This document shows positions 9,076 to 18,544 of a stretch of DNA of 64,000 nt, piece after piece. Position numbers and translations under genes: made by a program. Under the pieces are notes generated by a model, which saw only the letters and a program-made list of their open reading frames with translations, made no database searches and was not told the origin of the DNA. How positions within the stretch are numbered: position 1 is the stretch's first letter; each line of letters starts with the position of its first letter. Origin of the DNA: QHWT01 sp963755695 (GTDB taxonomy: Bacteria; Acidobacteriota; Vicinamibacteria; Vicinamibacterales; 2-12-FULL-66-21); NCBI GenBank assembly GCA_963755695.1, contig CAVWLB010000010.1, positions 2,604,001-2,668,000 on the forward strand, given 5' to 3'.

Positions 9076-9848
9076 AGCCGGCGACGATCGCGCGTGGCGC
9101 GGACTCGTCGGTGAGCAGTTCGGAGGTACGCGGCGGCCACGTCGGCAGACGGCCCGTCCATGACGATCCGCCCGCCTTCGAGCAGCAGCGCCCGATCGCA
9201 GAACGCCGCGATCGTGCGCGGCTCGTGGCTGACGAGCAGCATCGAGTGTCCCGCGCGATGCAGCTCGCGGTAGCGCGCCTGGCAGCGCTCCTTGAACCCG
9301 GCGTCGCCGACGGCGAAGATCTCGTCGAGGATCAGCACGTCGCGCACCGCCCGGAAGGCGACCGCGTAGGCCAGCCGCGCGGCCATGCCGCTCGAGTAGT
9401 GACGCAGCTCGAGGTGGGCGAAGCGTTCGAGCTCGGCGAACTCCAGGATCTCGGCGGTCGCCTGACGCAGCTCGCGCAGCGTCATGCCCATGACCGTGCC
9501 GAGCAGCTCGATGTTGTCGATCGCATCGAGGTCGGGATTCCATCCGACGCCCGAGCTCGAGGATCGGCGTGATCGGCGCGCGTGACATCACCTGGCCGGC
9601 ATCGGCGGCGTAGATGCCGGACGACGATCTTCAGCAGCGTGCTCTTGCCGCAGCCGTTGCGTCCCATCAGGCCGAGGCTTTCGCCGCGCCGCAGCTCGAA
9701 ACTGACGTCGTCGCAGCACGTGCAGCCGCTCGGTCTGCCGCGCGGCCGGAAGAGATCGAGCGCGTGCTCGCGGACGGTGTCGCGGCGCCCTGACGGAATC
9801 GCGAAGCTCTTCGACACGCCGCGTGACCTCGAGAACAACGCGACGCAT
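9076..9848 (-). CDS. wzt: Wzt-like ABC-transporter ATPase for polysaccharide export, frameshifted
   Basis: Nucleotide-binding subunit of an O-antigen/teichoic-acid-type exporter. The start MRRVVLEV overlaps the permease stop as TGATG. Walker A GRNGCGKSTLLKI, the signature HYSSGMAARLAYAVAF, Walker B DVLILDEIFAVGD and the switch His in LLVSHEPRTI are all visible, with AAYLRT near the end. Frame changes lie near 9820, 9730, 9615, 9545 and 9125, and no convincing stop survives before the GT2 start at 9075. It lacks the C-terminal carbohydrate-binding domain of long Wzt proteins (about 255 residues). It pairs with the adjacent permease. Confidence 0.88.
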
Positions 9849-10649
9849 CAGAGCTCCTCTGCGACGCGCGGCGCGCGCCAGCGATAGACCAGCGCTCCCG
9901 CCGCAAGGATGGCGGCAGGTCTCCGCCGTCAGCAGCACGTGGGCGAGCGCAGACGGGGCGTGGCCGTCGACGAGCACGCTGCGCGAGAACAGGATGATCG
10001 GCGTCGGCGGCCAGAGATACAGATAGGACGTGCAGCCGCTCCGGGCAGGACTCCGAGCGGATAGATGATCGGCGCCACGAAGAACCCGGCCTGGGTGACC
10101 ACCTCCCACACCTGGTTCAGATCGCGATACCGCATGAACAGCACGCTCGCGGCGAGCGAGAAGCCGGCGACGATCGCGAAGAAGTGCGCCTGATAGACGA
10201 CGTACAGGCGCGACGCGATCGCGACCGACGGCGCCCGTCCGGTGAGCGCCAGGAACAAGACCAGCACGACCGAGAACAGCGCGAGCGTGATCACCGCATT
10301 CGACGCCGACGTGAGACGACCAGCACCCAGCGACGGGAACCGCGCCTTGGTGAGCAGATAGCCCTTGGCGCGAAGCGACAGCAGGCCCGATCTTGGTCGA
10401 CTCCTGGAAGAACTCGTAGAGGAACAGGCCGATGATCAGATCGAGCTTGTATTGCGGCTCGCTGGCAAAGACGTAGGAGAAGACCGCGAGCAGCACGAGG
10501 AACATCGTCAGCGGCTTGAGCAGCGCCCAGACGAACCCGCCGATCGTGCCGTGATAGCGCGTCTTGAAATCGGTGCGGACGAGCGTCCAGACCAGGCCGC
10601 GCCACTGCGACGGCTCACGCCGCGTTCGTGCAGGCGACAGCGGGAACAT
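9848..10649 (-). CDS. wzm: Wzm-like ABC-2 permease for polysaccharide export, frameshifted
   Basis: Membrane subunit of the glycan exporter. The N-terminus (QWRGLVWTLVRTDFKTRYHG) is the amphipathic region typical of Wzm/TagG permeases. Helices include LTMFLVLLAVFSYVFAS, VITLALFSVVLVLFLAL and GFFVAPIIYPLGVLP, the last being the conserved ABC-2 re-entrant motif. The C-terminus is GALVYRWRAPRVAEEL with TGA overlapping the wzt ATG. Frame changes occur near 10385, 10315, 10045 and 9920. ATG at 10649 is preferred over GTG at 10658 because a -10 box (TATAGT) at 10661-10666 would start transcription between them. Confidence 0.85.
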
Positions 10650-10660
10650 GGATGCCACAT

Positions 10661-10670
10661 ACTATACGGC
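10661..10670. promoter_or_regulatory. Overlapping divergent -10 boxes between wzm and a GT4 gene
   Basis: The short sequence TACTATA reads TATAGT on the minus strand (for wzm, ATG 12 nt further) and TACTAT on the plus strand (for the GT4 gene, GTG about 10 nt further). The two genes start only about 25 bp apart, so both promoters must overlap here. Leaders would be only a few nucleotides long. No clear -35 on either side. Confidence 0.35.
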
Positions 10671-10674
10671 ACCG

Positions 10675-11856
10675 GTGCGGCACTTCGCATCTGCACGTCG
10701 TGCCTTACTACGAACAGGCCTGGGCGTACGGCGGCATCCCGCGGCTGGCGACAGCGCTGGCCAGCGGCCTGGCGCGCCGCGGCCACGAGGTCACGGTCTG
10801 CACGACCGATGTCGCAGACGAGCACAATCGCGTGCAGGCGAACGGGATTACGAAGGTGTCAGCGTCCGCATGTTTCGCAATCTCTCGAATCGGCTCGCCT
10901 ATCACTAGCAGTTCTTTACGCCGGTCGGCCTCTCGCGGTTCCTGCGGCGGTCGGCGTCGCAATTCGACATCGCCCATCTCCATGCCTGCCATAACCTGCC
11001 TGGAGTGGTCGCGGCATCGGCGCTACGGCGCGCTCGGGTGCCGTATGTGGTGTCGCCGAACGGCACGGCCTTGCGCATCGAGCGTCGCCGGTTCGCCAAG
11101 CTGCTCTTCGATCTCACGGTTGGACGTCATGTCGTACCGGATGCGGCACGCGTGCTCGCGGTCAGCCGACGCGGAACATCGTCAACTGCAGTCGGCAGGC
11201 GTTCCGCCGTCGCGGGTGCGGCTGGTTCCGAATCCAATCGACGAACGGGAGTTCGCGATCGCACCCGAACCACGGAGGTTTCGCGCGGCGCACGCGCTTG
11301 GCGCCAACCCGGTCGTGCTGTTCCTCGGCAAGCTCACGCCGCGCAAAGGGGTCGATGTCCTGGTCCGCGCGTTCGACCGGTTGCAGGATCCACGGCGCGA
11401 CTGGTCGTCGCCGGGAACGATATGGGATGCGGCGCCGCGGTCGCGGCGCTTGCCGGCGACATCGGCCTTGGCGAACGCTTCGTTCGCGTGGGCCTCCTGC
11501 GCGGAGCCGATCGGCTCGACGCGCTCGCGGCAGCCGACGTGGTGGTCTATCCGTCGCGCGACGAAGTCTTCGGCCTGGTGCCGATCGAGGCCCTGCTGTG
11601 CGGCACGCCGGTCGTAGTCTCCAGCGACAGCGGCTGCGGCGAGATCATCGGACAGATCGGCGGCGGCCACATCGTGCCGGTCGGCGACGTGACGACCCTG
11701 TCGGAGGCGATCGCGGCGATTCTCGGCGATCCGGCTCTGTGGCGTGCCCGGGCTGCGACTGCCGCCATGCGTGCCCGCCAGCGCTTTGGCAGCGACGTCG
11801 TCTGCGCACAGCTCGAAGATGTCTATCGCGAGGTGGCGGAAGGATGTGCCGTCTGA
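10675..11856 (+). CDS. GT4-family glycosyltransferase, frameshifted and with an in-frame TAG
   Basis: A GT-B fold retaining glycosyltransferase. LHVVPYYEQAWAYGGIPRL is the usual N-terminus of actinobacterial/acidobacterial GT4 enzymes; then VPYVVSPNGTALRIERR, VRLVPNPIDEREF, VVLFLGKLTPRKGVDVLVRAF and DEVFGLVPIEALLCGTPVV (the E-x7-E nucleotide-sugar site). Frames switch near 10695, 10855, 11170 and 11400. In addition TAG at 10906-10908 interrupts RLAYH/QFFTPVGL, where a Tyr codon (TAC or TAT) would be expected. Because the last two thirds are well conserved, error is more likely than decay. The start is uncertain; GTG 10675 is the best candidate. Confidence 0.8.
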
Positions 11857-12956
11857 GCGGCGTCAGCTTCGTGGTGCCGGTGCTGAACGGGCGTCGTCAC
11901 CTGCGACGGGTGTTGGCCGCAATCGCGCGCGAGGCGGGGGGACGCTCGGCCGAGATCATCGTCGTCGACGACGGGAGCACGGACGGATCCAAGCGGATCG
12001 CCGCGGCCTTTGTTGCGGCGGAAGCCACGGGATTGCACGTCAAGATCATCGACGGTCCGCGGCGCGGCGCGGCCGCCGCCATCAACGCCGGCATTCGAGC
12101 AGCCTGCCATCCGATGATCTGCCAGGTGGATCAGGATGTCGTCATCGGGCCAGGCTGGCTCGAGGGGCTGCTCCAGGCGCTGGAGGATCCGCTGGTCGCG
12201 GCGGCGCAGGGACGCTATGTGGTGCCCGCGTCCGCCGGCTTCTGGTCGCGCATGGCCGGACGCGATCTCGAGTGGCGCTATGCCCGGCTTCCGATGAACA
12301 CCGACCATGTCTGCACCGGCAACACCGCCTATAGGGCCAGCGCGCTGCACCAGGCCGGATTGTTCGATGAAACGCTCGGCTACGGATACGACAACGACAT
12401 CAGTTATCGACTCGTGGACCGCGGATATCGGCTGGCGTTCTGTCGCGATGCGACGGCGGACCATTACTGGCGCGACTCGCTGGCGGGGTTTTGCCGACAG
12501 CAATTCGGGGTGGGCTACGGCCGGATTGATGTCGTGCGGACTCATCCTCGTCGCCTGACCGGCGACGCCGTGTCGCGAACGTTCATGATGCTGCACGGAC
12601 CGTTGACGCTGGCAGCGCTGGTGATGGCCGTTCTGGGGTTTCTCGCTGCCCCGCTTGGTGTCGCGGCCGGTTTGCTGATCGCCTCGTTGGCGGTGGAACG
12701 CACATGGGCGGGCATCCGCGCGTGGCGGCTGACGGACGATCGCGCAACGCTGCTGTTTCCGGTCGCCCACTTCGCGCGCGATCTCGTCTGGGCGTGGGCC
12801 ATCCTGGTCTGGGTAGCGCGTCGCGTGATGTGCCTCGAACGGAAGCCGGCGCACAGTATGCCGCGGCCTAGAACACCTGCACCGCAGATTTCGCCGATGG
12901 ACCCGTGCTGGTACTGGTCCCGGCGTATAACGAGGCCGCCAATTTGCCGCGCGTAA
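11844..12956 (+). CDS. GT2-family glycosyltransferase with C-terminal membrane helices
   Basis: A 370-residue membrane-tethered GT2 enzyme. The core shows VSFVVPVLNGRRHLRRVL, IIVVDDGSTDGS, ICQVDQDVVIGPGWL and the acceptor motif GLFDETLGYGYDNDISYRL. Two hydrophobic helices follow (LTLAALVMAVLGFLAAPLG and the stretch around LVWAWAILVWVA). ATG 11844 overlaps the end of the preceding GT4 gene by 13 bp. The last about 17 codons overlap the next gene in another frame, so the true C-terminus may be shorter. Likely role: adding a sugar to a lipid-linked surface glycan at the cytoplasmic face. Confidence 0.85.
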   Translation: MCRLSGVSFVVPVLNGRRHLRRVLAAIAREAGGRSAEIIVVDDGSTDGSKRIAAAFVAAEATGLHVKIIDGPRRGAAAAINAGIRAACHPMICQVDQDVVIGPGWLEGLLQALEDPLVAAAQGRYVVPASAGFWSRMAGRDLEWRYARLPMNTDHVCTGNTAYRASALHQAGLFDETLGYGYDNDISYRLVDRGYRLAFCRDATADHYWRDSLAGFCRQQFGVGYGRIDVVRTHPRRLTGDAVSRTFMMLHGPLTLAALVMAVLGFLAAPLGVAAGLLIASLAVERTWAGIRAWRLTDDRATLLFPVAHFARDLVWAWAILVWVARRVMCLERKPAHSMPRPRTPAPQISPMDPCWYWSRRITRPPICRA

Positions 12957-13600
12957 TCGCCGACCTGCGTACCGGCGTTCCTGACGCGCGGGTATTGATC
13001 ATCAACGATGCGTCCACTGACGACACCCGTCACATCCTGCCGAGCCTTGGCGTCGAGTGGCTCACCCTTCCACAACGGCTCGGTGTGGGAGGCGCGCTTC
13101 GCGCCGGTCTGCGCTGGTCGCGCCGTCGCGGGTTTCAGATAGTCGCCCGCGTCGACGGCGACGGCCAGCACAAGGCGCGGGACCTTGCACGGCTGCTCGA
13201 GCCGATCGCCAGTGGCCAGGCGGATGCGGTTGCGGGCTCGCGGTATCTGCGCGGCACGCATCGCCCGACGGCCCGCCGGCTGACCCAGCGGCTGCTGGCC
13301 ACGTGTCTCAGCGCCATCGCCCGGCAGCGGATCACCGATCCGACGTCCGGCCTCTGGATGTTCGGTCCGCGGGCGACCGCCCTGCTGGGCGATCGCCATC
13401 CGGGCGGATATCCGGAACCGGAGATTCACCTGTTGCTGGCGCGAAGCGGTCTCGTGGTTCGTGAAGTGGCGGTTCCGGCGCGGCAGCGTCTGGCGGGCAG
13501 AACCTCGCTGACACCCGCCCGCGCCGCCGTGGCGTTCGCCCGGACCGCGTGTGCGTTCATGGCGCTGACGCTGCGACCGGACCGGGAGCTCGATCGATGA
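12905..13600 (+). CDS. GT2-family glycosyltransferase, dolichol-phosphate-mannose-synthase-like
   Basis: A 231-residue GT-A enzyme resembling polyprenyl-phosphate sugar synthases: VLVLVPAYNEAANLPRVI, VLIINDASTDDT, LGVGGALRAGLRWSRRRG, VARVDGDGQH and ADAVAGSRYL. It is followed by a DUF2304 gene overlapping as ATGA, a common pairing in which DUF2304 is thought to be the membrane partner. The start is GTG 12905, directly at the beta-strand; no ATG lies between the upstream in-frame TAG near 12869 and this codon. It probably makes a lipid-phosphate sugar donor for the cluster. Confidence 0.85.
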   Translation: MLVLVPAYNEAANLPRVIADLRTGVPDARVLIINDASTDDTRHILPSLGVEWLTLPQRLGVGGALRAGLRWSRRRGFQIVARVDGDGQHKARDLARLLEPIASGQADAVAGSRYLRGTHRPTARRLTQRLLATCLSAIARQRITDPTSGLWMFGPRATALLGDRHPGGYPEPEIHLLLARSGLVVREVAVPARQRLAGRTSLTPARAAVAFARTACAFMALTLRPDRELDR

Positions 13601-13974
13601 CCGACCTGGTTCAAACCGTAGCCGTCACGGTCAGTGCGGGCCTGCTGGTGACCGTGATCGCGCTCGTCCGCGACGGCCGCCTGCGGGAGGAATATGCGTT
13701 TGCGTGGATCGTCGGTTCGCTGGGGCTGCTGGTACTGGCTATCTGGCGCAACGGTCTCGATCTTGCCGCCAAGTGGCTCGGGATCTATTACCCACCGGCG
13801 CTGCTGCTGCTCGCGGTGATCCTTGCCGTGTTCGTCGTGTCGCTGTATTTCTCGGTGGTGATTTCGCGCCAGCGGCAACAGATCGAGCACCTCGTCGAAG
13901 AAGTGGCATTGCTCGACGCCGAAGTGCGCGGCGCACGGGCCACGAACAGAGGTGGAGCCAATCAGGCGCCATAG
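13597..13974 (+). CDS. DUF2304 membrane protein
   Basis: A 125-residue protein with three hydrophobic helices (TVAVTVSAGLLVTVIALV; YAFAWIVGSLGLLVLAIW; ALLLLAVILAVFVVSLYFSV) and a cytoplasmic tail RQRQQIEHLVEEVALLDAEV that forms a short coiled coil. This is the DUF2304 layout. Its ATG overlaps the stop of the upstream GT2 gene (ATGA), so the two are likely made together. It overlaps the convergent GT4-GT2 gene by 13 bp. No biochemical role is established. Confidence 0.85.
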   Translation: MTDLVQTVAVTVSAGLLVTVIALVRDGRLREEYAFAWIVGSLGLLVLAIWRNGLDLAAKWLGIYYPPALLLLAVILAVFVVSLYFSVVISRQRQQIEHLVEEVALLDAEVRGARATNRGGANQAP

Positions 13975-16244
13975 CGGCCGCGCGCGTGATCGAGCGTGCC
14001 GCGCATCATCGCCGTCAGCCCGGCGCCGAGCGGAACTTCCGGCGACAGGACCACATATGCCGTGCTCAGCCCCACAATGAGTGCGCTGCGCGCCACGCGT
14101 CTGGCTGGTCCGAGCGGCGCGACCTGCTGGGCGAGTCGGAGATGGTTCCGGACGCCGTAGTACACGCGCCGTGGCGATCTGGTGCCGATGGTGCGGGCGC
14201 CCTGGTGATAGACGACCGCACTCGAGACTGACACGGTGTCGAATCCCCCTGCGCGCGCGCGAAGACAGAATTCGAGATCCTCGAACGAAAAGAAGTAGGC
14301 TTCGTCGAGCAGGCCGATGCGCTCAAACACATCGCGCTTGACGAGGAGTGCACAACCACTCGCCCCGTCAACCCTGCGCACCGGGTCGGTCCCGAGGGAA
14401 GCGAACCGCCGGCCGGCGGCGATATGGCGCATCCGTCCCGTGCGCGGGTCGTACCGCATGCCCGCGCTGGCAATGATTTGCGGCTCTTCCCGCGACACGC
14501 TCACCGCCGCCGCGATCCCAATCCGCTCATCGTTCCACAGTGCGCGCGACAGCTCGGCAAGCGCAACAGGATGGAGGACCGCGTCGCTATTGAGCAACAA
14601 CACGGCGTCAGCGCCACGTTCGAGCGCCCGCCGAATGCCGACGTTGCACCCGCCGGAAAAACCGAGGTTCGCACCGGGAACGATCGTTTCGGCGCGGGGA
14701 AGGATCCGACGAAGCTCGCTCACGACTGTTTCGTCAGCACCGTTTTCGACGACCAGCAGATCGGCGCGCGCGTGAATCGACGACTCGACCGAGCGGACGG
14801 CGAGAAACGCCTCAGTAGGCGTCTGGTGGTCGAGCACGACCGCGGTAATCGCGCGTGGCGATCCTGGTGCCGCTTGCCGGGTCGTTGAAACGCGCGGGGA
14901 CGCAGCGGACCGCTCGAGTGCCGCAAAGCGCGCATGAAGCCGCGCGGCATCCTCGTCAATCGTGAGCATCGGCTGGATTCCCGCACGCAGGCGTCCGAGC
15001 AGGTTCGGGTCATCGATGAATCGCCTGATCGATGCCGCAAGCGACGAGGCGTCGCCGGCCTCGAACAGCAGTCCATCCACGCCGTCGCGAACCATCTCCG
15101 CCATTCCGCCGAGCCGTGACGTCACCACCGGGAGGCCTGACGCGAAGGCCTCGCGGATGATGAACGGCGCATTTTCAATCCAGGTAGAAGGGACGACCAG
15201 TAGGTCGGCGTCGGCCAGCGCGGCCGCCACCCGCCCGTGCGGAATCGGACCGGATCGCCGGATGGCCTGGTGACCGAGCCGTCTTTGAAGTGCGGTGGCG
15301 TAACGATGATCGCCGTGATAGGGCGCAACGCTTCCAAGGAAGTCGACCAGAACGGCGCCTGGCGGCAGTTGTTCGATTGCGTCCAGCAAGAGGTGCGGCG
15401 CCTTCGAGAGGATCAGGCTTCCGGCGAACACGACGCGCAAGGGACCGTCCCTCTCGGATCGATTCGGGACGGTTCGTGGAGTATCGATGCCCTGATCGCA
15501 CAATTCCAGGCGATCCGGACCCACCCCGAACCTGATGTACTGGTCGCGCAAGGTCGCCGACGGACACAGCAGTACATCAATTTCGGCGAGCACGCCGCGC
15601 ATGTGAGTCGCGCGAGCGCGGGACAAGTGCTGTGTGCTCGAGGGAGCGATAGCTGACGCGAGCCGTTCGACTGCTCCGGGGACGCTCCTGAGAAGTGGCA
15701 GCGGGAGTTCACGCATCCGGCGCGCCAGACGCCAGATGCCCGCAGGCGCGATCACGCCCGCGGGTATGCAACGCCCGCATCCATGGTCTCCGGGGCCGTC
15801 ACAACGTCCGCCGGCGAGATCGATCAACTGTCCGCGATGACAGATCGGCCAATAGTCGTTCAGCGTCATGACCATTGGAATCCGTCGCGACCTCATCATC
15901 GCCACGAGATCGGTTGACAGGCACGTGAGATGCTGAATGTGGACGATGTCCGGATCGAGATCGTCGAGGAGCGGTGCGACGGCGAGAGAGAGCGCCGGAT
16001 TGCGATAGGTCTCCTCGAAGGTCGCGCAGACGGCGAACGTGTTGTTGACGAAGCGGACCTCGACGCTGCCTCTGCGCTCGTCACGGATGCCGAGCTCGGG
16101 ACGCTGCGGATCTGCGTCACGCGCGAGAATCGTCACTTGCACGTCGGGTCGCCGTGCAAGCGCCTGCGACAGGTTCATCACGTAGCTCTCCGTGCCGCCG
16201 GAGGAGGCGGGCGGCAGACCGTGGACGATCTGCAGGACGCGCAT
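13962..16244 (-). CDS. Bifunctional GT4-GT2 glycosyltransferase
   Basis: A 760-residue protein joining two complete glycosyltransferases. The N-terminal half is a GT4 GT-B enzyme: MRVLQIVHGLPPASSGGTES, DPDIVHIQHL, VVFAGSLILSKAPHLLLDAI and ENAPFIIREAFASGLPVV. A Cys pattern (GPGDHGCGRC) in the middle could bind metal. The C-terminal half is a rhamnosyltransferase-like GT2: LLVVENGADETV, GANLGFSGGCNVGIRRAL, LLLNSDAVLHPVAL and FFSFEDLEFCLRARAGG. ATG 16244 overlaps the upstream stop as TGATG. A far upstream in-frame start near 16871 lies antisense to the start chosen for the neighbour and is rejected. It likely adds two consecutive sugars. Confidence 0.9.
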   Translation of the reverse strand: MRVLQIVHGLPPASSGGTESYVMNLSQALARRPDVQVTILARDADPQRPELGIRDERRGSVEVRFVNNTFAVCATFEETYRNPALSLAVAPLLDDLDPDIVHIQHLTCLSTDLVAMMRSRRIPMVMTLNDYWPICHRGQLIDLAGGRCDGPGDHGCGRCIPAGVIAPAGIWRLARRMRELPLPLLRSVPGAVERLASAIAPSSTQHLSRARATHMRGVLAEIDVLLCPSATLRDQYIRFGVGPDRLELCDQGIDTPRTVPNRSERDGPLRVVFAGSLILSKAPHLLLDAIEQLPPGAVLVDFLGSVAPYHGDHRYATALQRRLGHQAIRRSGPIPHGRVAAALADADLLVVPSTWIENAPFIIREAFASGLPVVTSRLGGMAEMVRDGVDGLLFEAGDASSLAASIRRFIDDPNLLGRLRAGIQPMLTIDEDAARLHARFAALERSAASPRVSTTRQAAPGSPRAITAVVLDHQTPTEAFLAVRSVESSIHARADLLVVENGADETVVSELRRILPRAETIVPGANLGFSGGCNVGIRRALERGADAVLLLNSDAVLHPVALAELSRALWNDERIGIAAAVSVSREEPQIIASAGMRYDPRTGRMRHIAAGRRFASLGTDPVRRVDGASGCALLVKRDVFERIGLLDEAYFFSFEDLEFCLRARAGGFDTVSVSSAVVYHQGARTIGTRSPRRVYYGVRNHLRLAQQVAPLGPARRVARSALIVGLSTAYVVLSPEVPLGAGLTAMMRGTLDHARGRYGA

Positions 16245-17167
16245 CAGACGTTCCTGAATCGCGGCGCCGGTCGCCTGAGACGCGCCGCCCGGGCGCCGAA
16301 GTACTGCCCTGCAGGCCAGACGATGCCGAGAGCGGCGGCGCGCGGCCAGGCGGTTGCCGGAGCAACCCGCAGGTGTGCCGGGAGCGTGCGCGCAATCGCG
16401 CCGAGCAGTGCCGGCGCAGTCGGCACGGTAGAGAGTTCGAACAACTCCTGCAGCCGGCGGTGCACGAGATAGGTTCGCTGCAACTCGTACCACGGATCGC
16501 GATCGTGCGAGTGCTCCACCTGGGCGTCCGGCACGTACGCGAGGCTCCAGCCATCGAGCAGCACGTCCCGCGCCCACTCGAGATCTTCGGCGATGGGCAC
16601 CCGGCGAAAGGGATGCCGCTCCCACGTCGTTCGACGGATGCAGGAACAGACGTTGTCGAAGATGCAGCGCTCGTAGCGTGCCGGTGGCGAGAGCGCTGCG
16701 AACTCGGGGCGCGAGAGCGGACCGACGCGGCGTGGCTCGGCGCCCGACGCCAGCCAGCGCTCGAGACTCCAGCGCGTCAGCGGGCTGGCGTCCCGGACCG
16801 CAACCTGGCGAGCAAAGGTGCCGGCGAGCGAGGCGTCGGACTCGAAGGGCGCGACCAGTGCCTGAAGCCATTTCCTGCCCATCGGCACCGCGTCCTGAAC
16901 GATGAGCACGATCAGGTCACCGCGAGTCTGAGTGATCGCGTAGTTTCGCGTCGCGCCATGATTGAAGGTATACGGGTCGATGGCGAACACCCGCACGCCA
17001 CGGACTTCGAGGAACTCGCGGCTTCCGTCGGTGGATCCAGAATCGACGGCAATGACTTCATGCTTGCCGATCGACGCTTGCGACTCGATTGCCTCGATCC
17101 AGCGCGGCAGCGTGGCCATGCCGTTCCGCGTCACCGTCACGATCGACACGGCAGGCGGCACGCTCAT
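16244..17167 (-). CDS. GT2-family glycosyltransferase (rhamnosyltransferase-like)
   Basis: A 307-residue GT-A enzyme with VSIVTVTRNGMATLPRWI, VIAVDSGSTDGSREFL, NHGATRNYAITQTRGDLIVL and a VQDAVP metal motif. The late motif ERCIFDNVCSCIRRTTWERH is usual for rhamnosyl- and related transferases. It sits between a GT4 gene (4 bp overlap) and the GT4-GT2 fusion (TGATG overlap), so it is translated within one operon. The frame is intact, unlike many genes further left and right. Confidence 0.88.
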   Translation of the reverse strand: MSVPPAVSIVTVTRNGMATLPRWIEAIESQASIGKHEVIAVDSGSTDGSREFLEVRGVRVFAIDPYTFNHGATRNYAITQTRGDLIVLIVQDAVPMGRKWLQALVAPFESDASLAGTFARQVAVRDASPLTRWSLERWLASGAEPRRVGPLSRPEFAALSPPARYERCIFDNVCSCIRRTTWERHPFRRVPIAEDLEWARDVLLDGWSLAYVPDAQVEHSHDRDPWYELQRTYLVHRRLQELFELSTVPTAPALLGAIARTLPAHLRVAPATAWPRAAALGIVWPAGQYFGARAARLRRPAPRFRNV

Positions 17168-18543
17168 ACTGTCGTTCCGACGCGGGACTCGCGCGCCGCG
17201 GCGAGCACGGCCTCGTAGCGCAGTTCCCAGTCGATCGCATCAGCGGCAATGGATTTGACCGTCGTCGCCGGTGCCAGCCGCCGGCATGCGGATGGGTTGT
17301 CGATGAACGTTTGCAGGATCGTGGGGAGCGAATCGGGCGCCCGGGGATCGAACAGCCGCCCGTTTTCGCCGTCGTGCACTGTCTCGGGAATGCCGCCCAC
17401 TGCGGCGGCGACGATAGTCACGCCGTTCAGGAAGGCCTCCTGGAGCACGATCGGCGCGTTCTCCGGCCAGAGCGATGGGACGACCAGAACGTCAAGTTCC
17501 TGGTAGATCCGGCTGGCATCCGGGCGTTCGAACGGACCGGCAAAGGTCACTGGAAGACCCGACGCCTGCCGCTCCAGCTCACGGGTGTAATCGGGCGAGA
17601 CCGTGGTGTCGCCATGAATCGTGATTCGAAATTGACCGCGAAGCCTGCGGGCGGCATCGAGCAGCACGTGGATTCCTTTGTGCCAGACGATGGAACCAAC
17701 GTATCCGATTCTCAGGAACGCGGGACGATCACGCGCTCCACGCTCGACCCGGGCGCCGCAGCCGTTCTCCGAAACCACCATGCGATCCGCGGGAACCCCG
17801 AGTCGGATGTACTCGCGGGCCAGCGACGCCGAAGGGGCGACGAAGAGATCGATCGTGTCGAAGACATGTCGCACGTGGGCCAGGCGCCGACGGACGTCAG
17901 CCGGCTCGATTGACCCGCGCGACGCCCGATTTCCGAGCGAGGTCGCCAGCACCGGCAGGTGGCGCTTCACGGCGGCAGCCATTTTCAGCATCCGGCTGTC
18001 ACGGGTCATCGCGGCAATCCGACCGGCGCTCAACTGCCGGCCGAACGGCGATTCGCCGAAGCAGCGCGCACAGCGATCGGCATCGATTGTGGTGCAGACG
18101 TGCTGCTCGGCCCGATGGAGCCGTTGTCCGCCGGAGATGCAGACCATCGTGTAATCGTGCAGCGTGGCAACGGTCGGCACGCCGCGCGCGCGTGCCAGCC
18201 GCGGCAGGTCCAGCGACAGATTCAACAGGTTATGGATGTGGACGACGTCGGGGCGGACCGCGTCGAGGACGTGGGTGATGCGATCGTTCAGCCGTGACGA
18301 GGCGTAGGTCTCGTCGAAGCTCCGGAACTCCCAGTTGTTGACGATCTCGATGACCGGCAGCGTGGCTTCCGTGCGCCACCTCAGTGCGCCATGGTTCGCC
18401 GAAGGGTCGTACTCCGCGCAGAGCACCCAGACGTCGTGACGCGCCGCCAGGGCAGATGCGAGATCGTAGGCATAAATCTCCGACCCGGCGCGGTGTCGCG
18501 GCAGGAAGTCGTGAATGGCATGCAGCACCCGCAGGCGGGCCAC
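17164..18543 (-). CDS. GT4-family glycosyltransferase
   Basis: A 459-residue GT-B glycosyltransferase: MARLRVLHAIHDFLPRHRAG at the N-terminus, RPDVVHIHNLLNLS, then IGYVGSIVWHKGIHVLLDAA and PENAPIVLQEAFLNGVTIV in the donor-binding half. A Cys-rich insertion (HVCTTIDADRCARCFGE) resembles the one in the neighbouring GT4-GT2 protein and may bind zinc. Its ATG is 1 bp from the stop of the upstream GT-C gene and its 3' end overlaps the GT2 gene by 4 bp. The frame is intact. Confidence 0.9.
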   Translation of the reverse strand: MARLRVLHAIHDFLPRHRAGSEIYAYDLASALAARHDVWVLCAEYDPSANHGALRWRTEATLPVIEIVNNWEFRSFDETYASSRLNDRITHVLDAVRPDVVHIHNLLNLSLDLPRLARARGVPTVATLHDYTMVCISGGQRLHRAEQHVCTTIDADRCARCFGESPFGRQLSAGRIAAMTRDSRMLKMAAAVKRHLPVLATSLGNRASRGSIEPADVRRRLAHVRHVFDTIDLFVAPSASLAREYIRLGVPADRMVVSENGCGARVERGARDRPAFLRIGYVGSIVWHKGIHVLLDAARRLRGQFRITIHGDTTVSPDYTRELERQASGLPVTFAGPFERPDASRIYQELDVLVVPSLWPENAPIVLQEAFLNGVTIVAAAVGGIPETVHDGENGRLFDPRAPDSLPTILQTFIDNPSACRRLAPATTVKSIAADAIDWELRYEAVLAAARESRVGTTV

Positions 18544-18544
18544 G

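Noticed and set aside
9076..9591. N-terminal extension of the GT2 protein through the ABC ATPase region
   Set aside because: The frame is open only because the ATPase gene is frameshifted; GT2 similarity begins at MPCRRVSV.
16245..16871. N-terminal extension of the GT4-GT2 protein to an upstream start
   Set aside because: The extension is Arg/Ala-rich noise overlapping the upstream GT2 gene; the true start MRVLQIVHG overlaps that gene's stop.
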